This document shows positions 25,014-33,625 of a stretch of DNA of 38,846 nucleotides, piece by piece. Positions within the stretch are counted from its first letter, which is position 1. Each line of letters starts with the position of its first letter. Below the pieces are notes generated by a model, which saw only the letters and a program-made list of their open reading frames with translations, did no database searches and was not told the DNA's origin. This DNA is from Alsobacter soli (lineage in GTDB: Bacteria > Pseudomonadota > Alphaproteobacteria > Rhizobiales > Beijerinckiaceae): the NCBI GenBank assembly GCA_945883115.1, contig CAMCXA010000020.1:1-38846 (forward strand), given 5' to 3'. The translations under genes and the position numbers were made by a program.

Positions 25014-25664
25014 ATGGATGTTTCAGAAACAGTCAAAGTAACACTTGATCCACTGGATCTCGCGGCCCTGTTGTGCAGTCGGGTTTGTCACGATGTTATC
25101 AGTCCGGTTGGTGCGATCGTGAACGGGTTGGAGGTGCTTGACGATGAAAAAGACGGGTCAATGCGTGAATTCGCAAATGATCTGATCCGCAAAAGTGCAA
25201 AGCAGGCCTCGGCAAGATTGCAATTTGCGCGGATTGCTTTCGGCGCCGCTGGCTCAGCTGGTTCATCCATTGATCTCGGTGATGCCGAACAGGTTGCTCG
25301 TGGATTTATTCAGGATGATCGGGTTTCTCTCGTATGGCAGGCACCACGCGAATATCTTCCGAAAAACATTGTGAAATTATTGCTCAATTTGTTGATGGTT
25401 GCTTCCCATGCGATCCCTCGCGGGGGAGAGATGACCATGACGTTGGAAAAGGACGAAGAACGCGTTGTGATCAAGATTGCTGCGAAAGGTGTGAGTCCAC
25501 GTATTCCACCTCATTTCGAGGATCTCATCGCAGGTCGGGCCGGAAGTAACGGCGTCGATGCGCATGCGATCCAGCCTTATTATGCGGGACTATTGGCAAA
25601 GGCTGCCAACATGACGGTGACGTTTAAACTCCATGACGATATGGTCATGATCGAAGCGCGTTGA
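25014..25664 (+). CDS. chpT: Histidine phosphotransferase ChpT
   Basis: Cytoplasmic phosphotransferase that relays phosphate from the hybrid kinase CckA to CtrA and CpdR in the alphaproteobacterial cell-cycle relay. It is 216 residues. The phosphorylated residue is His26 in LLCSRVCHDVISPVGAIVNG. The C-terminal half is a degenerate ATPase-like domain (KNIVKLLLNLLMVASHAIPR, then GGEMTMTLEKDEERVVIKI) that serves for docking and not catalysis. Its partner CtrA is encoded convergently next door at 25731. The ATG is at 25014 with GGGAG upstream. The GANTC sites upstream suggest methylation-timed expression. All key residues are present. Confidence 0.95.
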   Translation: MDVSETVKVTLDPLDLAALLCSRVCHDVISPVGAIVNGLEVLDDEKDGSMREFANDLIRKSAKQASARLQFARIAFGAAGSAGSSIDLGDAEQVARGFIQDDRVSLVWQAPREYLPKNIVKLLLNLLMVASHAIPRGGEMTMTLEKDEERVVIKIAAKGVSPRIPPHFEDLIAGRAGSNGVDAHAIQPYYAGLLAKAANMTVTFKLHDDMVMIEAR

Positions 25665-25680
25665 GTTCACGCTCACACGA

Positions 25681-25714
25681 TTAAAAAAGCCCCGCTGAAG
25701 CGGGGCTTTTTTAA
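25681..25714. terminator. Bidirectional intrinsic terminator between chpT and ctrA
   Basis: Perfect 15-bp stem: TTAAAAAAGCCCCGC (25681-25695), loop TGAA, GCGGGGCTTTTTTAA (25700-25714). It has a GC core and a T-tract on each strand, so it can end both convergent transcripts. Confidence 0.95.
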
Positions 25715-25730
25715 TTTATCTGGCACGAAC

Positions 25731-26432
25731 TCAGGCTGAAAGAAGAACTGCTTCGTCAGCAAATTCCCGGAGAACGTAACCGCGTCCCCATACCGTTTCA
25801 ATGTAATTGCGGCCTTCCGAAGCGTTGGCGAGTTTTTTACGAAGCTTGCAGATGAAAACGTCGATAATCTTGAGCTCGGGCTCGTCCATCCCGCCGTAGA
25901 GATGGTTCAAGAACATCTCTTTCGTGAGCGTTGTTCCCTTACGGAGGCTCAAGAGTTCGAGCATTTGGTATTCTTTGCCGGTCAAATGCACCCGCGCACC
26001 GCCAACCTCGACCGTCTTCTGGTCAAGGTTCACCGTGAGATCACCTGTAATGATAACGGATTGTGCATGTCCTTTGGACCGGCGGACAATGGCCTGAATG
26101 CGTGCTACCAATTCGTCTTTGTGGAAGGGCTTTGTGAGGTAGTCATCTGCCCCGAAACCAAGTCCACGTACTTTGTCTTCAATACCGGCCAAACCTGACA
26201 GGATTAAAATCGGTGTTTTGACCTTCGCAACACGGAGACTTCTCAACACCTCGTAGCCTGACATATCGGGAAGGTTTAGGTCCAACAATATGATATCGTA
26301 ATCATAGAGCTTTCCAAGATCGATACCTTCTTCTCCGAGATCCGTCGTATAGACGTTGAAATTCTCGGATTTGAGCATCAACTCGATGCTCTGCGCTGTT
26401 GCGCTGTCGTCTTCAATAAGCAATACGCGCAT
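25731..26432 (-). CDS. ctrA: Cell-cycle master response regulator CtrA
   Basis: OmpR-type regulator that controls division, DNA methylation and flagellar genes and, in Caulobacter, replication initiation. It is 233 residues. The receiver domain is [20 protein letters not shown] with phosphorylation site Asp51 in [20 protein letters not shown], then [20 protein letters not shown] and switch Lys in [10 protein letters not shown]. The winged-helix domain includes [40 protein letters not shown] and VWGRGYVL. The hydrophobic C-terminus (AVLLSA) resembles the proteolysis tag of CtrA proteins, which end in small residues. It is divergent from fliI across a 368-base gap rich in GANTC sites, and convergent with its phosphodonor gene chpT. 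Confidence 0.97.
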   Translation of the reverse strand: MRVLLIEDDSATAQSIELMLKSENFNVYTTDLGEEGIDLGKLYDYDIILLDLNLPDMSGYEVLRSLRVAKVKTPILILSGLAGIEDKVRGLGFGADDYLTKPFHKDELVARIQAIVRRSKGHAQSVIITGDLTVNLDQKTVEVGGARVHLTGKEYQMLELLSLRKGTTLTKEMFLNHLYGGMDEPELKIIDVFICKLRKKLANASEGRNYIETVWGRGYVLREFADEAVLLSA

Positions 26433-26676
26433 TGTCAGTTCCCAGTCCCGTTCCAGTCCAGTCCGCCAAACTTGCCGCCATGATCGATCGCAGCAGATGT
26501 TCGCGAAACTCGCGCTTCGGTTATCAAAAAATTATCGCGGAATGGTTAACAAATAGTGATTCATTCCTGCAAGTCTTAAAATCATTGTGATATGAAATTC
26601 GTGATAAATTCTTGAATTTCTAATTACAATTTGATTGTTCTGCGCTGAATTTCAACTTTAAGATTAGTTGCTAAGT

Positions 26677-26711
26677 GATTCAATTGACTCAATGCTATGA
26701 GTCGTTGATTC
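26677..26711. promoter_or_regulatory. Dense GANTC cluster in the ctrA-fliI intergenic region
   Basis: Four GANTC sites in 35 bp: GATTC (26677), GACTC (26686), GAGTC (26699), GATTC (26707). The inner two form the inverted repeat GACTCA / TGAGTC with a 6-base spacer. A fifth site is at 26558. Chance spacing would be about one per 256 bases. The rest of the 368-base gap (26433-26800) has no gene. It contains an inverted repeat GAAATTC (26594) / GAATTTC (26614) and isolated TTAA half-sites, but no convincing TTAA-N7-TTAA CtrA box. Confidence 0.6.
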
Positions 26712-26800
26712 TCTTCAGCGGAAGCTGTAGCGGTTAATAAATTTTTTTTCCAGTTTTTGCGTGACTGACCGAATTTTTGTTCGATGGGGGGCATTTTAGG

Positions 26801-28144
26801 ATGAACCTAACTCCAGAAAGCCGAATCAACGCGCTGATTGCCGGCCTCGACAGAATTGATTCGTTCGAGATTTTCGGACGGGTTGCAGGCATTCGCGGGC
26901 TTCTGATCGAGATCGTCGGCCCGCTTGAATTGATGGAAATCGGGGGGCGTGTCCGCATCGAAACCGGTGCTGGCAAGTTTGTCATGGCCGAGATTATCGG
27001 TGTCACACCGGAATATGCCCTTGCAATGCCATTCGGCAATGTTGACGGGCTGAGGCGCGGAATGCGCGCGCTGGTGACAGATCGGCCATCGGGTGTCTTT
27101 CCTGATCATTCATGGCTCGGGCGTGTTCTGAACGGGTTGGGTGAGCCAATTGACTCAGGCGGGGCATTGGGGGCTGGGGTAAACTTCATGCCTTTCAGGG
27201 CCGATCCGCCACCGGCCCATTCGCGGCGCCGTCTTGGTCCGCCATTCCAGATGGGCGTTCGCGTGCTCGATTCTTTCCTGACCTGCTGCAAAGGGCAGCG
27301 CATGGGGATCTTTGCCGGTTCCGGTGTCGGGAAATCGGTTTTGCTGTCAATGCTCGCGCGAAACGCTGCTTCCGATGTGGCGGTGATTGGATTAATCGGG
27401 GAACGAGGCCGTGAGGTCCAGGAGTTTTTACAGGAAGATCTGGGCGAGGCCGGCCTTGCGCGGTCGGTCGTTATAGTAGCGACCTCCGATGAACCTGCTC
27501 TTATGCGTAGGCAGGCGGCTTATCTGACGCTTTCAGTGGCCGAGTATTTCAGGGATCAGGGCCTCAATGTCCTGTGTATGATGGACAGCGTTACCCGCTT
27601 TGCGATGGCGCAACGTGAAATCGGGCTTGCGGCGGGTGAGCCACCAACAACAAAGGGTTATACGCCAACCGTTTTTACGGAGCTTCCCCGACTGTTGGAA
27701 CGGGCGGGCCCCGGCATCGATGAAGGGACGATCACAGGGCTTTTTACGGTTCTTGTCGATGGCGATGATCATAATGAACCGATCGCGGATGCGGTAAGAG
27801 GCATTCTGGATGGCCATATTGTCATGCAGCGGGCGATAGCTGCGCGAGGTCGGTATCCTGCTGTTAATGTTTTGCAGTCAATATCCCGTTCCATGCCAAG
27901 ATCCTGTGATCCGGAATATTGGCCGAGTATTCAACGTGCAAGGTCGATTTTATCGACCTATGCCGACATGGAGGAGTTGATCCGGTTGGGCGCTTACAGG
28001 GCAGGGTCGTCGGCAGAAGTTGATGAAGCCATCAAACTTTATCCGTTGCTCGATGATTTTCTTCGCCAAGGTAAGGAAGAGTCAACTTCAATGAGCGATA
28101 CTTATTCGAGACTGGCAGAGATCGTTGGCGTTTCTGCAACATGA
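26801..28144 (+). CDS. fliI: Flagellum-specific ATPase FliI
   Basis: Hexameric ATPase of the flagellar type III export apparatus, 447 residues. Walker A is [17 protein letters not shown] (about 171-187), followed by [20 protein letters not shown], Walker B-type [14 protein letters not shown] and [20 protein letters not shown], all typical of FliI/SctN. I chose the ATG at 26801, which begins family-like sequence and has a G-run (26785-26791) upstream; the frame is open from a TTG at 26777. FliJ follows 50 bases later. The protein looks complete, although the export gate subunit FlhA and the MS-ring protein FliF encoded at 29767-32384 are disrupted. Confidence 0.95.
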   Translation: MNLTPESRINALIAGLDRIDSFEIFGRVAGIRGLLIEIVGPLELMEIGGRVRIETGAGKFVMAEIIGVTPEYALAMPFGNVDGLRRGMRALVTDRPSGVFPDHSWLGRVLNGLGEPIDSGGALGAGVNFMPFRADPPPAHSRRRLGPPFQMGVRVLDSFLTCCKGQRMGIFAGSGVGKSVLLSMLARNAASDVAVIGLIGERGREVQEFLQEDLGEAGLARSVVIVATSDEPALMRRQAAYLTLSVAEYFRDQGLNVLCMMDSVTRFAMAQREIGLAAGEPPTTKGYTPTVFTELPRLLERAGPGIDEGTITGLFTVLVDGDDHNEPIADAVRGILDGHIVMQRAIAARGRYPAVNVLQSISRSMPRSCDPEYWPSIQRARSILSTYADMEELIRLGAYRAGSSAEVDEAIKLYPLLDDFLRQGKEESTSMSDTYSRLAEIVGVSAT

Positions 28145-28194
28145 CAACGGACAAGAGCAAGCCATTATCGGGTTTGCGGAACTAGAGAGTGAGC

Positions 28195-28602
28195 ATGAAG
28201 TCGCGTGATACATTACTGCGCTTGAAGCGCTTTCAGGTCGACGAGAAGCGGCGTAAATTGTCGCAGATCGAAACGATGGTGGCCGAATTTGAACGAATGG
28301 CAACGGAGCTTGATCGCGAAATTGCCAGTGAAGAAGCTCGTGCCGGCATAGCGGATCGTACCCATTTTGCCTATCCGACCTATGCGAGAGCTGCTTTGCA
28401 ACGTCGCGATAATCTGATCCAGTCTGCTGACGAGATGCGCGGGCAACTTGAGGCTGCGCGGCTGGAGTTGGAAGAGGCGTTTGAAGACTTGAAGAAATTC
28501 GAGATTCTTGATGATCGCGAGCAGCTCAAAGAGCGGGTTGCCGAAGCAGTTCGCGAGCAATCGGAAATGGACCGGATTGGTCTCCGGATGGCACGCGCGT
28601 GA
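28195..28602 (+). CDS. fliJ: Flagellar export protein FliJ
   Basis: A 135-residue coiled-coil protein that links FliI to FlhA in the export apparatus. The entire sequence is heptad-rich and charged (KRFQVDEKRRKLSQIETMVA, EFERMATELDREIASEEARA, AARLELEEAFEDLKKFEIL), with no catalytic motif, as expected for FliJ. The assignment rests on this pattern, size and position directly after fliI. The start is the ATG at 28195 (MKSRDTLLRLKRF); a GTG six bases earlier is an alternative. Its partner surface on FlhA is the cytosolic domain preserved in the fusion gene at 29767-31620. Confidence 0.85.
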   Translation: MKSRDTLLRLKRFQVDEKRRKLSQIETMVAEFERMATELDREIASEEARAGIADRTHFAYPTYARAALQRRDNLIQSADEMRGQLEAARLELEEAFEDLKKFEILDDREQLKERVAEAVREQSEMDRIGLRMARA

Positions 28603-28722
28603 TTTTGCCGATGGGAGAGATACCGATCAGCTGCTGAGCATTCAGCGTGTTCGTTGGGCTTTGCGTCAGTTTATCATGGATGCAGGTACGTATTGGACAG
28701 GAAGCCTCTTGTCGTTCCAGTG

Positions 28723-28777
28723 TCACTGATGCAGTGATAGGAGCTTAATGGAGTGATTGAATCCGTCAGGTGGATTC
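28723..28777 (+). promoter_or_regulatory. Two small inverted repeats in the fliJ to YbhN-like gap
   Basis: The 202-base gap (28603-28804) has no gene. It contains TCACTG-ATG-CAGTGA (28723-28737) and GAATCC (28759-28764) / GGATTC (28772-28777) with a 7-base spacer; the second repeat embeds two more GANTC sites, 28-46 bases before the next start codon. A regulatory role is inference. Confidence 0.3.
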
Positions 28778-28804
28778 TCTCACGCTTCCGGATAGGTTCA
28801 ATTC

Positions 28805-29752
28805 ATGAAGCGAGCACTTGATTTTGTCTGGCCCTTGATAGGCGTTGCTGCCGTCCTTTTATCCGGATGGCTGCTTTTTAATGAATTGAAGAGCCTGTCT
28901 GCGGTCGATGTGCTGAATAGTCTTGCGGCTATTCCGTTGCATCGTTGGGCGCTCGCCGTTGGCGCGACGCTGGTGGCCTATGGTGCCCTTGCCTGGTATG
29001 ACCGGATCGCACTGCTGCATTTGGGCAAACCGCTCGGCTGGGGCTTTATTTCGCTCGTTTCATTTACGACCTATGCGTTGTCTCATAATATCGGTGCTTC
29101 CGTTATCTCGGGCGCCGCTGTCCGGTACAGGGCCTATTCGACCAAGGGGTTGAATGCAGTCGAAATCGGCATTCTGGTGGCATTGTGCTCCTTCACCTTT
29201 GGTCTTGGCACAATCATGCTTGGCGGCTTTGTCCTGATCGGTGAACCGGAACTGGTCACCCGGTTGTTTGACATCCCGGAAACATCAGGGCGAATCGCGG
29301 GTTTTGGCCTTTTGATGCTTGTCGGGCTTTATGTCCTTGGCTCGGTAATGCGTTTCCGCCCGATGCGGATTGGACGATATGAACTGATATATCCCCGACC
29401 GATGATCGTTTTGCGTCAATTGTTTGCCGCCCCCATCGAATTGCTTGGTGCCGCGGGCATTATTTATTTCGCTTTGCCGGAGGCAGGTAATCCAGGCTTC
29501 TTTGTTGTGGCCGGCGTATTTCTCGGGTCATTTTCCGCCGCGCTTCTGTCAAACGCACCCGGTGGTTTGGGTGTTCTCGAATTTGTGTTTCTGAAAGCGA
29601 TGCCTGATGTCTCTGCCTCGGATGTCATTGCGGCGCTCCTCGTTTTTCGCCTGCTGTATCTTTTGATTCCACTTTTGTTTGCATGTGTCGTCGTGATTGT
29701 TTTTGAACGGCAAAAATTGCTGCAACTCCTGAAGCGAGATCAGATAAGCTGA
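28805..29752 (+). CDS. YbhN/MprF-N-terminal-type membrane protein (UPF0104)
   Basis: A 315-residue integral membrane protein of the lysylphosphatidylglycerol-synthase transmembrane-region family, about eight membrane segments (FVWPLIGVAAVLLSGWLLF at about 8-26, then further segments near 45-65, 80-100, 120-150, 165-185, 225-245, 250-270 and 280-305). Typical family motifs are YALSHNIGASVISGAAVRYR (about 93-112) and LLSNAPGGLGVLEFVFLKAM (about 248-267). In MprF this part flips lipids; standalone members are of unsettled function. It has no synthase domain and no link to flagella. It is convergent with the flagellar gene at 29767, 14 bases away, without a clear terminator. Confidence 0.85.
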   Translation: MKRALDFVWPLIGVAAVLLSGWLLFNELKSLSAVDVLNSLAAIPLHRWALAVGATLVAYGALAWYDRIALLHLGKPLGWGFISLVSFTTYALSHNIGASVISGAAVRYRAYSTKGLNAVEIGILVALCSFTFGLGTIMLGGFVLIGEPELVTRLFDIPETSGRIAGFGLLMLVGLYVLGSVMRFRPMRIGRYELIYPRPMIVLRQLFAAPIELLGAAGIIYFALPEAGNPGFFVVAGVFLGSFSAALLSNAPGGLGVLEFVFLKAMPDVSASDVIAALLVFRLLYLLIPLLFACVVVIVFERQKLLQLLKRDQIS

Positions 29753-29766
29753 TCACCATTGACAGA

Positions 29767-31620
29767 TCATAGACTTCCCACAGTTTTTAATCGGACGCGG
29801 GTATGAATTTCAGCTTGTGATAAGACGGGCGTCTCGCGACGGAAGCGTTCGACGATGGAGCGAATAAACGGCCGGGCAAAAGCGGATGTGACAAGCACCG
29901 GCATTTCTCCCTGGCGTGCGGCTTCCTCGAATTTTTCCCGGATTTGCGTTGCGAATTCGGTTAATTTAGAGGGCTGCATCGCAAGGTGACGGTCGTCGCC
30001 TTGTCCGACGATCGATTCGGCAAAAGCGGTTTCCCACTGCGGCGATAGGGTGATAATTGGAAGCTGCCCCGCGGGCGTTGTGTATTGGCCGCATAATTGC
30101 CGTGCGAGGCGCTGGCGAACCATTTCAATAATTTCGCGGGTGCTTTTCGTTGAATTTACCGCATCCGATATTCCCTCAAGGATGGTGCCGAGATCGCGGA
30201 TCGATACACGCTCGTTGAGAAGTCCCTGCAGTACACGCTGGACGCCAGTGGCACTGATCTGGCTTGGCACCATATCCTTGACCAACTCCGAGTGATCTTT
30301 GGGCAGGTCGCGGATTAGCTTCTGGACGTCGGCATAGCTGAGGAGTTCGGCAACATTGCTCTTGATGACTTCGGTGATGTGCGTTGCGATCACTGTGGCC
30401 GCATCAACGACAGTATAGCCGAGCATCTGCGCCTCTTCGCGGAGCGATGAGTCAATCCACGTTGCCGGAAGACCAAAGGTGGGTTCAAGAACGTGTTGAC
30501 CGGGCAGACGAACCTGAGCACCGGATGGATCCATAGCCATGAGTTGTCCGGGGTAGACATCTCCTTGTCCTGCCTCAACCTCCTTCACTTTGATAATATA
30601 ATTGTTCGATTGAAGCATAACATTATCAAGAATTCGCACTGGAGGCATGACGAACCCAAGTTCACTGGCCAATGTGCGTCGAAGTGCTTTGATTTGTTCT
30701 GTCAGTTTATCGGAGCCGGTGCCACTGTTCACTAACGGCATCAAAGCATAGCCAACCTCTATTTTCAGATCGTCCATTTTTAGCGAGTCAGTAATCGGCA
30801 CTTCATCGGTCATCATGCCATCGGGAGATGTTTCAGCCGAAGGTGACTTTTCGTCGATTGCATCGCCCAAAACCTCCTTGTGGTTTCGATCCAAATGCCA
30901 GTATATTTCTTGGTTCCCCGCCACAAGGCCACCGATTTGATCCAGCGGATTTGTCATGAGTTGCTGCATTTCCGGTTCGTTATTCGCCATTTTATCGGAT
31001 CGGCCAGAACGTCCACCTCCCAGAAGCGCACGCATGAGTGGGCGGCCGATCACGAATGTGACGATCAACGAGATGAAGGCGAGTATTCCCAGTTGGCTCA
31101 ACCGGTTTAGGTCTAGTCTGCTCGGATCATACCAAGGTGCTTCGGCGGTTTCGGGAATGACCTCCGGTGCTTCAGCAAACCGTAAATTCGCAACTTCGAC
31201 CTGGTCACCTCTTTTGGCATCAAAACCGATGCTGGACTTTACAACAGCGATAATTCTCTCAAGTTCTGCTTGCTCGCGTGGTTGATAAGTTACCTGTCCC
31301 TCGGCATTTCGAGTATAGGTTCCATCAACCAACACAGCGACCGAAAGGCGCTTGACGCGACCACCCTCAATCATTTCGGTGCGCGTCGTCTTTGAAATTT
31401 CATAATTGATTGTTTCCTCGGATTTAGTCGAGGCGTCCCTTTGGTTCGTGTTAGTTGGTTGAGCGCCGGGAAGTTGTCGCGAAGCGGTGACCTGACCGTC
31501 AAGAACCTCCGTAGTTGTTTGATCTTCGTTCCTGTTTTGGGTTGATCGTACGACACGTGTTTCCGGATCAAACGTTTCGGAAGTTTGCTGGATTTTGTTA
31601 TTATCCATTTCTGCCGCAAC
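29767..31620 (-). pseudogene. FliF C-terminal half fused in frame to FlhA cytosolic domain
   Basis: One open frame of 613 codons from the ATG at 31608, and open a little further upstream. Residues 1-200 are FliF: KIQQTSETFDPETRVVRSTQ, then VKRLSVAVLVDGTYTR, SSIGFDAKRGDQVEVANLRF and the second membrane helix (about 173-196). Residues 200-275 are an unassigned linker. Residues 276-613 are the FlhA cytosolic domain: VGYALMPLVNSG, ELGFVMPPVRILDN, FGLPATWIDSSL, GYTVVDAATVIATHITEVIK, VSIRDLGTILEGI and LSQAEIHTRVRLKTVGSL. Missing are the FliF C-terminal tail that binds FliG and the ~350-residue FlhA membrane domain. The join lies between about 30786 and 31011. A frameshift near 31621 separates this frame from the fliF start. 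It could be a deletion pseudogene, an assembly join or a functional chimera; I favour the first. Confidence 0.85.
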
Positions 31621-32384
31621 CTGGCGCGAGCTCGTCCCAGTCCAACGACACTTGCCACGATGCTTTCTACCTGCTCCCGAAGGCGTTTTTCAAAATTCAA
31701 TTGCTTTTCATCAAACATGACGGAAAGGCCGTCGGCGCCACTTGTGCCATCTGCCAATAGGCGTCCCTGTTCGTCGACAATCGATACATTTTCGGACTTC
31801 AATCCTTCAACGGCCGAGGCAACCAAGCGGCGAATCGCAACAATTTGCCCGGCAGAAAGCTCACCACGCGTCTTTAATACAATTGATGCTCGGGGCGGTT
31901 GTTTATCACGCTCAAAAATCCGCCGCTCGGGCAGAACAAGGTGAACGCGCGCGGCTTGAACATTGCCGATTGTTTTAATCGAGCGGGCCAACTCGCCCTC
32001 CAAGGCACGAAGCTGGTTGATGTTTTGAACAAAACTGGTTGCTGAAAAAGTATCGGATTTGTCGAAAATCTCGTAGCCAACCACACCCGAGGTTGGAACG
32101 CCCTTCGACGCCAAATCAAGTCTCAGTCGTGGCACTTCACTCTTTTGCACGAGAATTGTCCGACCCTCGTCACGCAACTCATATTTTATATTTTGGGCGT
32201 CAAGTTCAGTAATGATCGCAGATGAGTCTTCCGGAGCAAGATCGATGTAAAGGACGGACAGCGTCGGTTGAGACGCCTGAAACATGATAAAGCCGAAAAA
32301 TGACAACAGGGAGATAGCAACCAATGCCAACACAGCAAGTCGGACGATGCCGAATTTGGCCATTTGTTCCATAATACTGTTCAC
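31371..32384 (-). pseudogene. fliF: FliF (flagellar MS-ring protein) N-terminal part, frameshifted
   Basis: FliF forms the membrane MS ring that houses the export gate. The frame opens at the GTG at 32384 (MNSIMEQMAKFG), which has GGGAGA upstream; the open frame extends to 32408 but that start lacks support. The first membrane helix is VRLAVLALVAISLLSFFGF. Ring-building motifs follow: IITELDAQNIKYELRDEG, VPTSGVVGYEIFDKSDTF and VQAARVHLVLPER. Homology holds to VVGLGRARA at about 31625. After that the frame reads non-family sequence until 31371, while the expected continuation (VAAEMDNNKIQQTSETF) is in the next frame. One G appears to be missing around 31621. This may be a real mutation or a sequencing error. 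Confidence 0.85.
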
Positions 32385-32488
32385 GTTCAAAAATCTCCCG
32401 CTCACCAAAAGACGTAACGTCAGTGGGTATGAAGCTAGGCAATATTTGCCGAATTATGGTTATCAAATGGTTAACATAAAAAGCTTAG

Positions 32489-32511
32489 GTGGATTTTTTA
32501 ATAAAATCCAC
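32489..32511 (-). terminator. Hairpin between sciP and fliF
   Basis: Perfect 9-bp stem GTGGATTTT (32489-32497) / AAAATCCAC (32503-32511), loop TTAAT. On the minus strand it follows the sciP stop by 37 bases; five T come some eight bases beyond the stem. It probably ends the sciP transcript, but the stem is AT-rich. The 163-base gap around it has no gene. Confidence 0.45.
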
Positions 32512-32547
32512 TCATAATTTTATAAAATTGACTTAAAGTAATTATTC

Positions 32548-32823
32548 TTACTGGCGGTATTGCTGGATGCGAGTGGTTCGCAGTCCGGCGAGGCCGTGCT
32601 CATTTATGGAGGACTGCCAAGCGAGAAACTCTTCGACGGTCAAAGCATAACGCGTGCAAGCTTCATCAAGGCTCAGAAGGCCACCACGGACAGCGGCGAC
32701 AACTTCTGCTTTGCGTCGAATTACCCAGCGGCGTGTGCCACTTGGTGGAAGATCTGCAACGGTCAGCGGACTTCCATCCGGGCCAATTACATATTTAACA
32801 CGCGGTCGGTATACATCGGTCAT
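32548..32823 (-). CDS. sciP: CtrA inhibitor SciP (DUF1153)
   Basis: Small helix-turn-helix protein that binds CtrA and represses CtrA-activated genes in early cell cycle. It is 91 residues from the ATG at 32823. The family signature is nearly continuous: RPRVKYVIGPDGSPLTVADL, TRRWVIRRKAEVVAAVRGGL, LSLDEACTRYALTVEEFLAW and GLAGLRTTRIQQYR. The frame is open 45 bases further up to 32868; I chose 32823 because family members begin near this point, though no ribosome site is clear for either. It lies 118 bases after flgD and before fliF in the same direction. With ctrA and chpT, three members of the CtrA circuit sit within about 8 kb. Confidence 0.93.
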   Translation of the reverse strand: MTDVYRPRVKYVIGPDGSPLTVADLPPSGTRRWVIRRKAEVVAAVRGGLLSLDEACTRYALTVEEFLAWQSSINEHGLAGLRTTRIQQYRQ

Positions 32824-32940
32824 AGCACGCTCATACATCATCAACTGACCAGTCTTCAGATTGACCATAATGGCGTCCGCTTAAAAAAGAGCTAAATTCC
32901 GCGCGTTGTTTTGAGGAAACGAAAATTTTTTCCCGGGCGG

Positions 32941-33615
32941 TTAGGATCCGTTGCCGATCGTTTTAATTCGATCCATCGGAATTCCGATTGTCCCGATCAT
33001 GACGGTCGCCGGTGATGTCGTCAGATCAACCTTGTCAACGACTCCGCTGATTGACGTCGCGATGTTAAAACTCTGATTATTCGTATCTTTTCCGGTAACA
33101 GTAATGGTGTATTTGCCTGCTGGCGCTGTTGCGTCACCGTTTGTCTTTCCATCCCAGGTAAAGTCCTGTGGACCAGCATTTACCGTCATGGTTTTGGTCG
33201 CAACGATTGATCCTGCTTCGTTTTTGATCGTAATCGTCGCAGTCCCGCCGCGTTCGGCATTGATTGACCACTTCGCGGAGTTGTTTTGCAGATATGTCGT
33301 CGCGCCCGAGGCCGATACTGTCTTGCCCACAAAGCCGAGCGCGCTCGCGACATTTGATGTCTGCGTGGTTAGAAGCAGCGAATTCAGCGTATCATTCGAT
33401 TTGATTTGCTGTTCAACCGAGGCAAATTGAACAAGTTGCGCGGTGAAGTCATTGGTGTTGAGCGGAGCTGTAGGATCCTGACTTTTGAGCTGTGTGGTCA
33501 GCAAGGTCAGAAATTGATCGAAGTTCTTGGCGATTGCCTGCCGATCGCTATTCGCTGTGTTTGCTACTGTGTTTTGGGCGGTAATTGTCGCCGTTGTCGC
33601 TGATGTTGTTGTCAT
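32941..33615 (-). CDS. flgD: Flagellar hook capping protein FlgD
   Basis: Scaffold that caps the growing hook during assembly; exported without a Sec signal. It is 224 residues. The conserved N-terminal domain is NFDQFLTLLTTQLKSQDPTA then PLNTNDFTAQLVQFASVEQQ (about 30-70). The C-terminal half is the beta-rich FlgD Ig/Tudor region: GTATITIKNEAGSIVATKTM, FTWDGKTNGDATAPAGKYTI. The leading Thr/Ala stretch is a typical disordered export signal. The ATG has AGGAGC about nine bases upstream. It follows fliK by ten bases and is probably co-transcribed with it. The sequence looks intact. Confidence 0.92.
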   Translation of the reverse strand: MTTTSATTATITAQNTVANTANSDRQAIAKNFDQFLTLLTTQLKSQDPTAPLNTNDFTAQLVQFASVEQQIKSNDTLNSLLLTTQTSNVASALGFVGKTVSASGATTYLQNNSAKWSINAERGGTATITIKNEAGSIVATKTMTVNAGPQDFTWDGKTNGDATAPAGKYTITVTGKDTNNQSFNIATSISGVVDKVDLTTSPATVMIGTIGIPMDRIKTIGNGS

Positions 33616-33625
33616 ATTTGGCTCC

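Noticed and set aside
26433-26800. CtrA boxes (TTAA-N7-TTAA) in the ctrA-fliI gap
   Set aside because: Several TTAA half-sites occur, but no pair has the seven-base spacing.
28088-28303. Small minus-strand frame across the fliI-fliJ junction
   Set aside because: Antisense to both genes, without family features.
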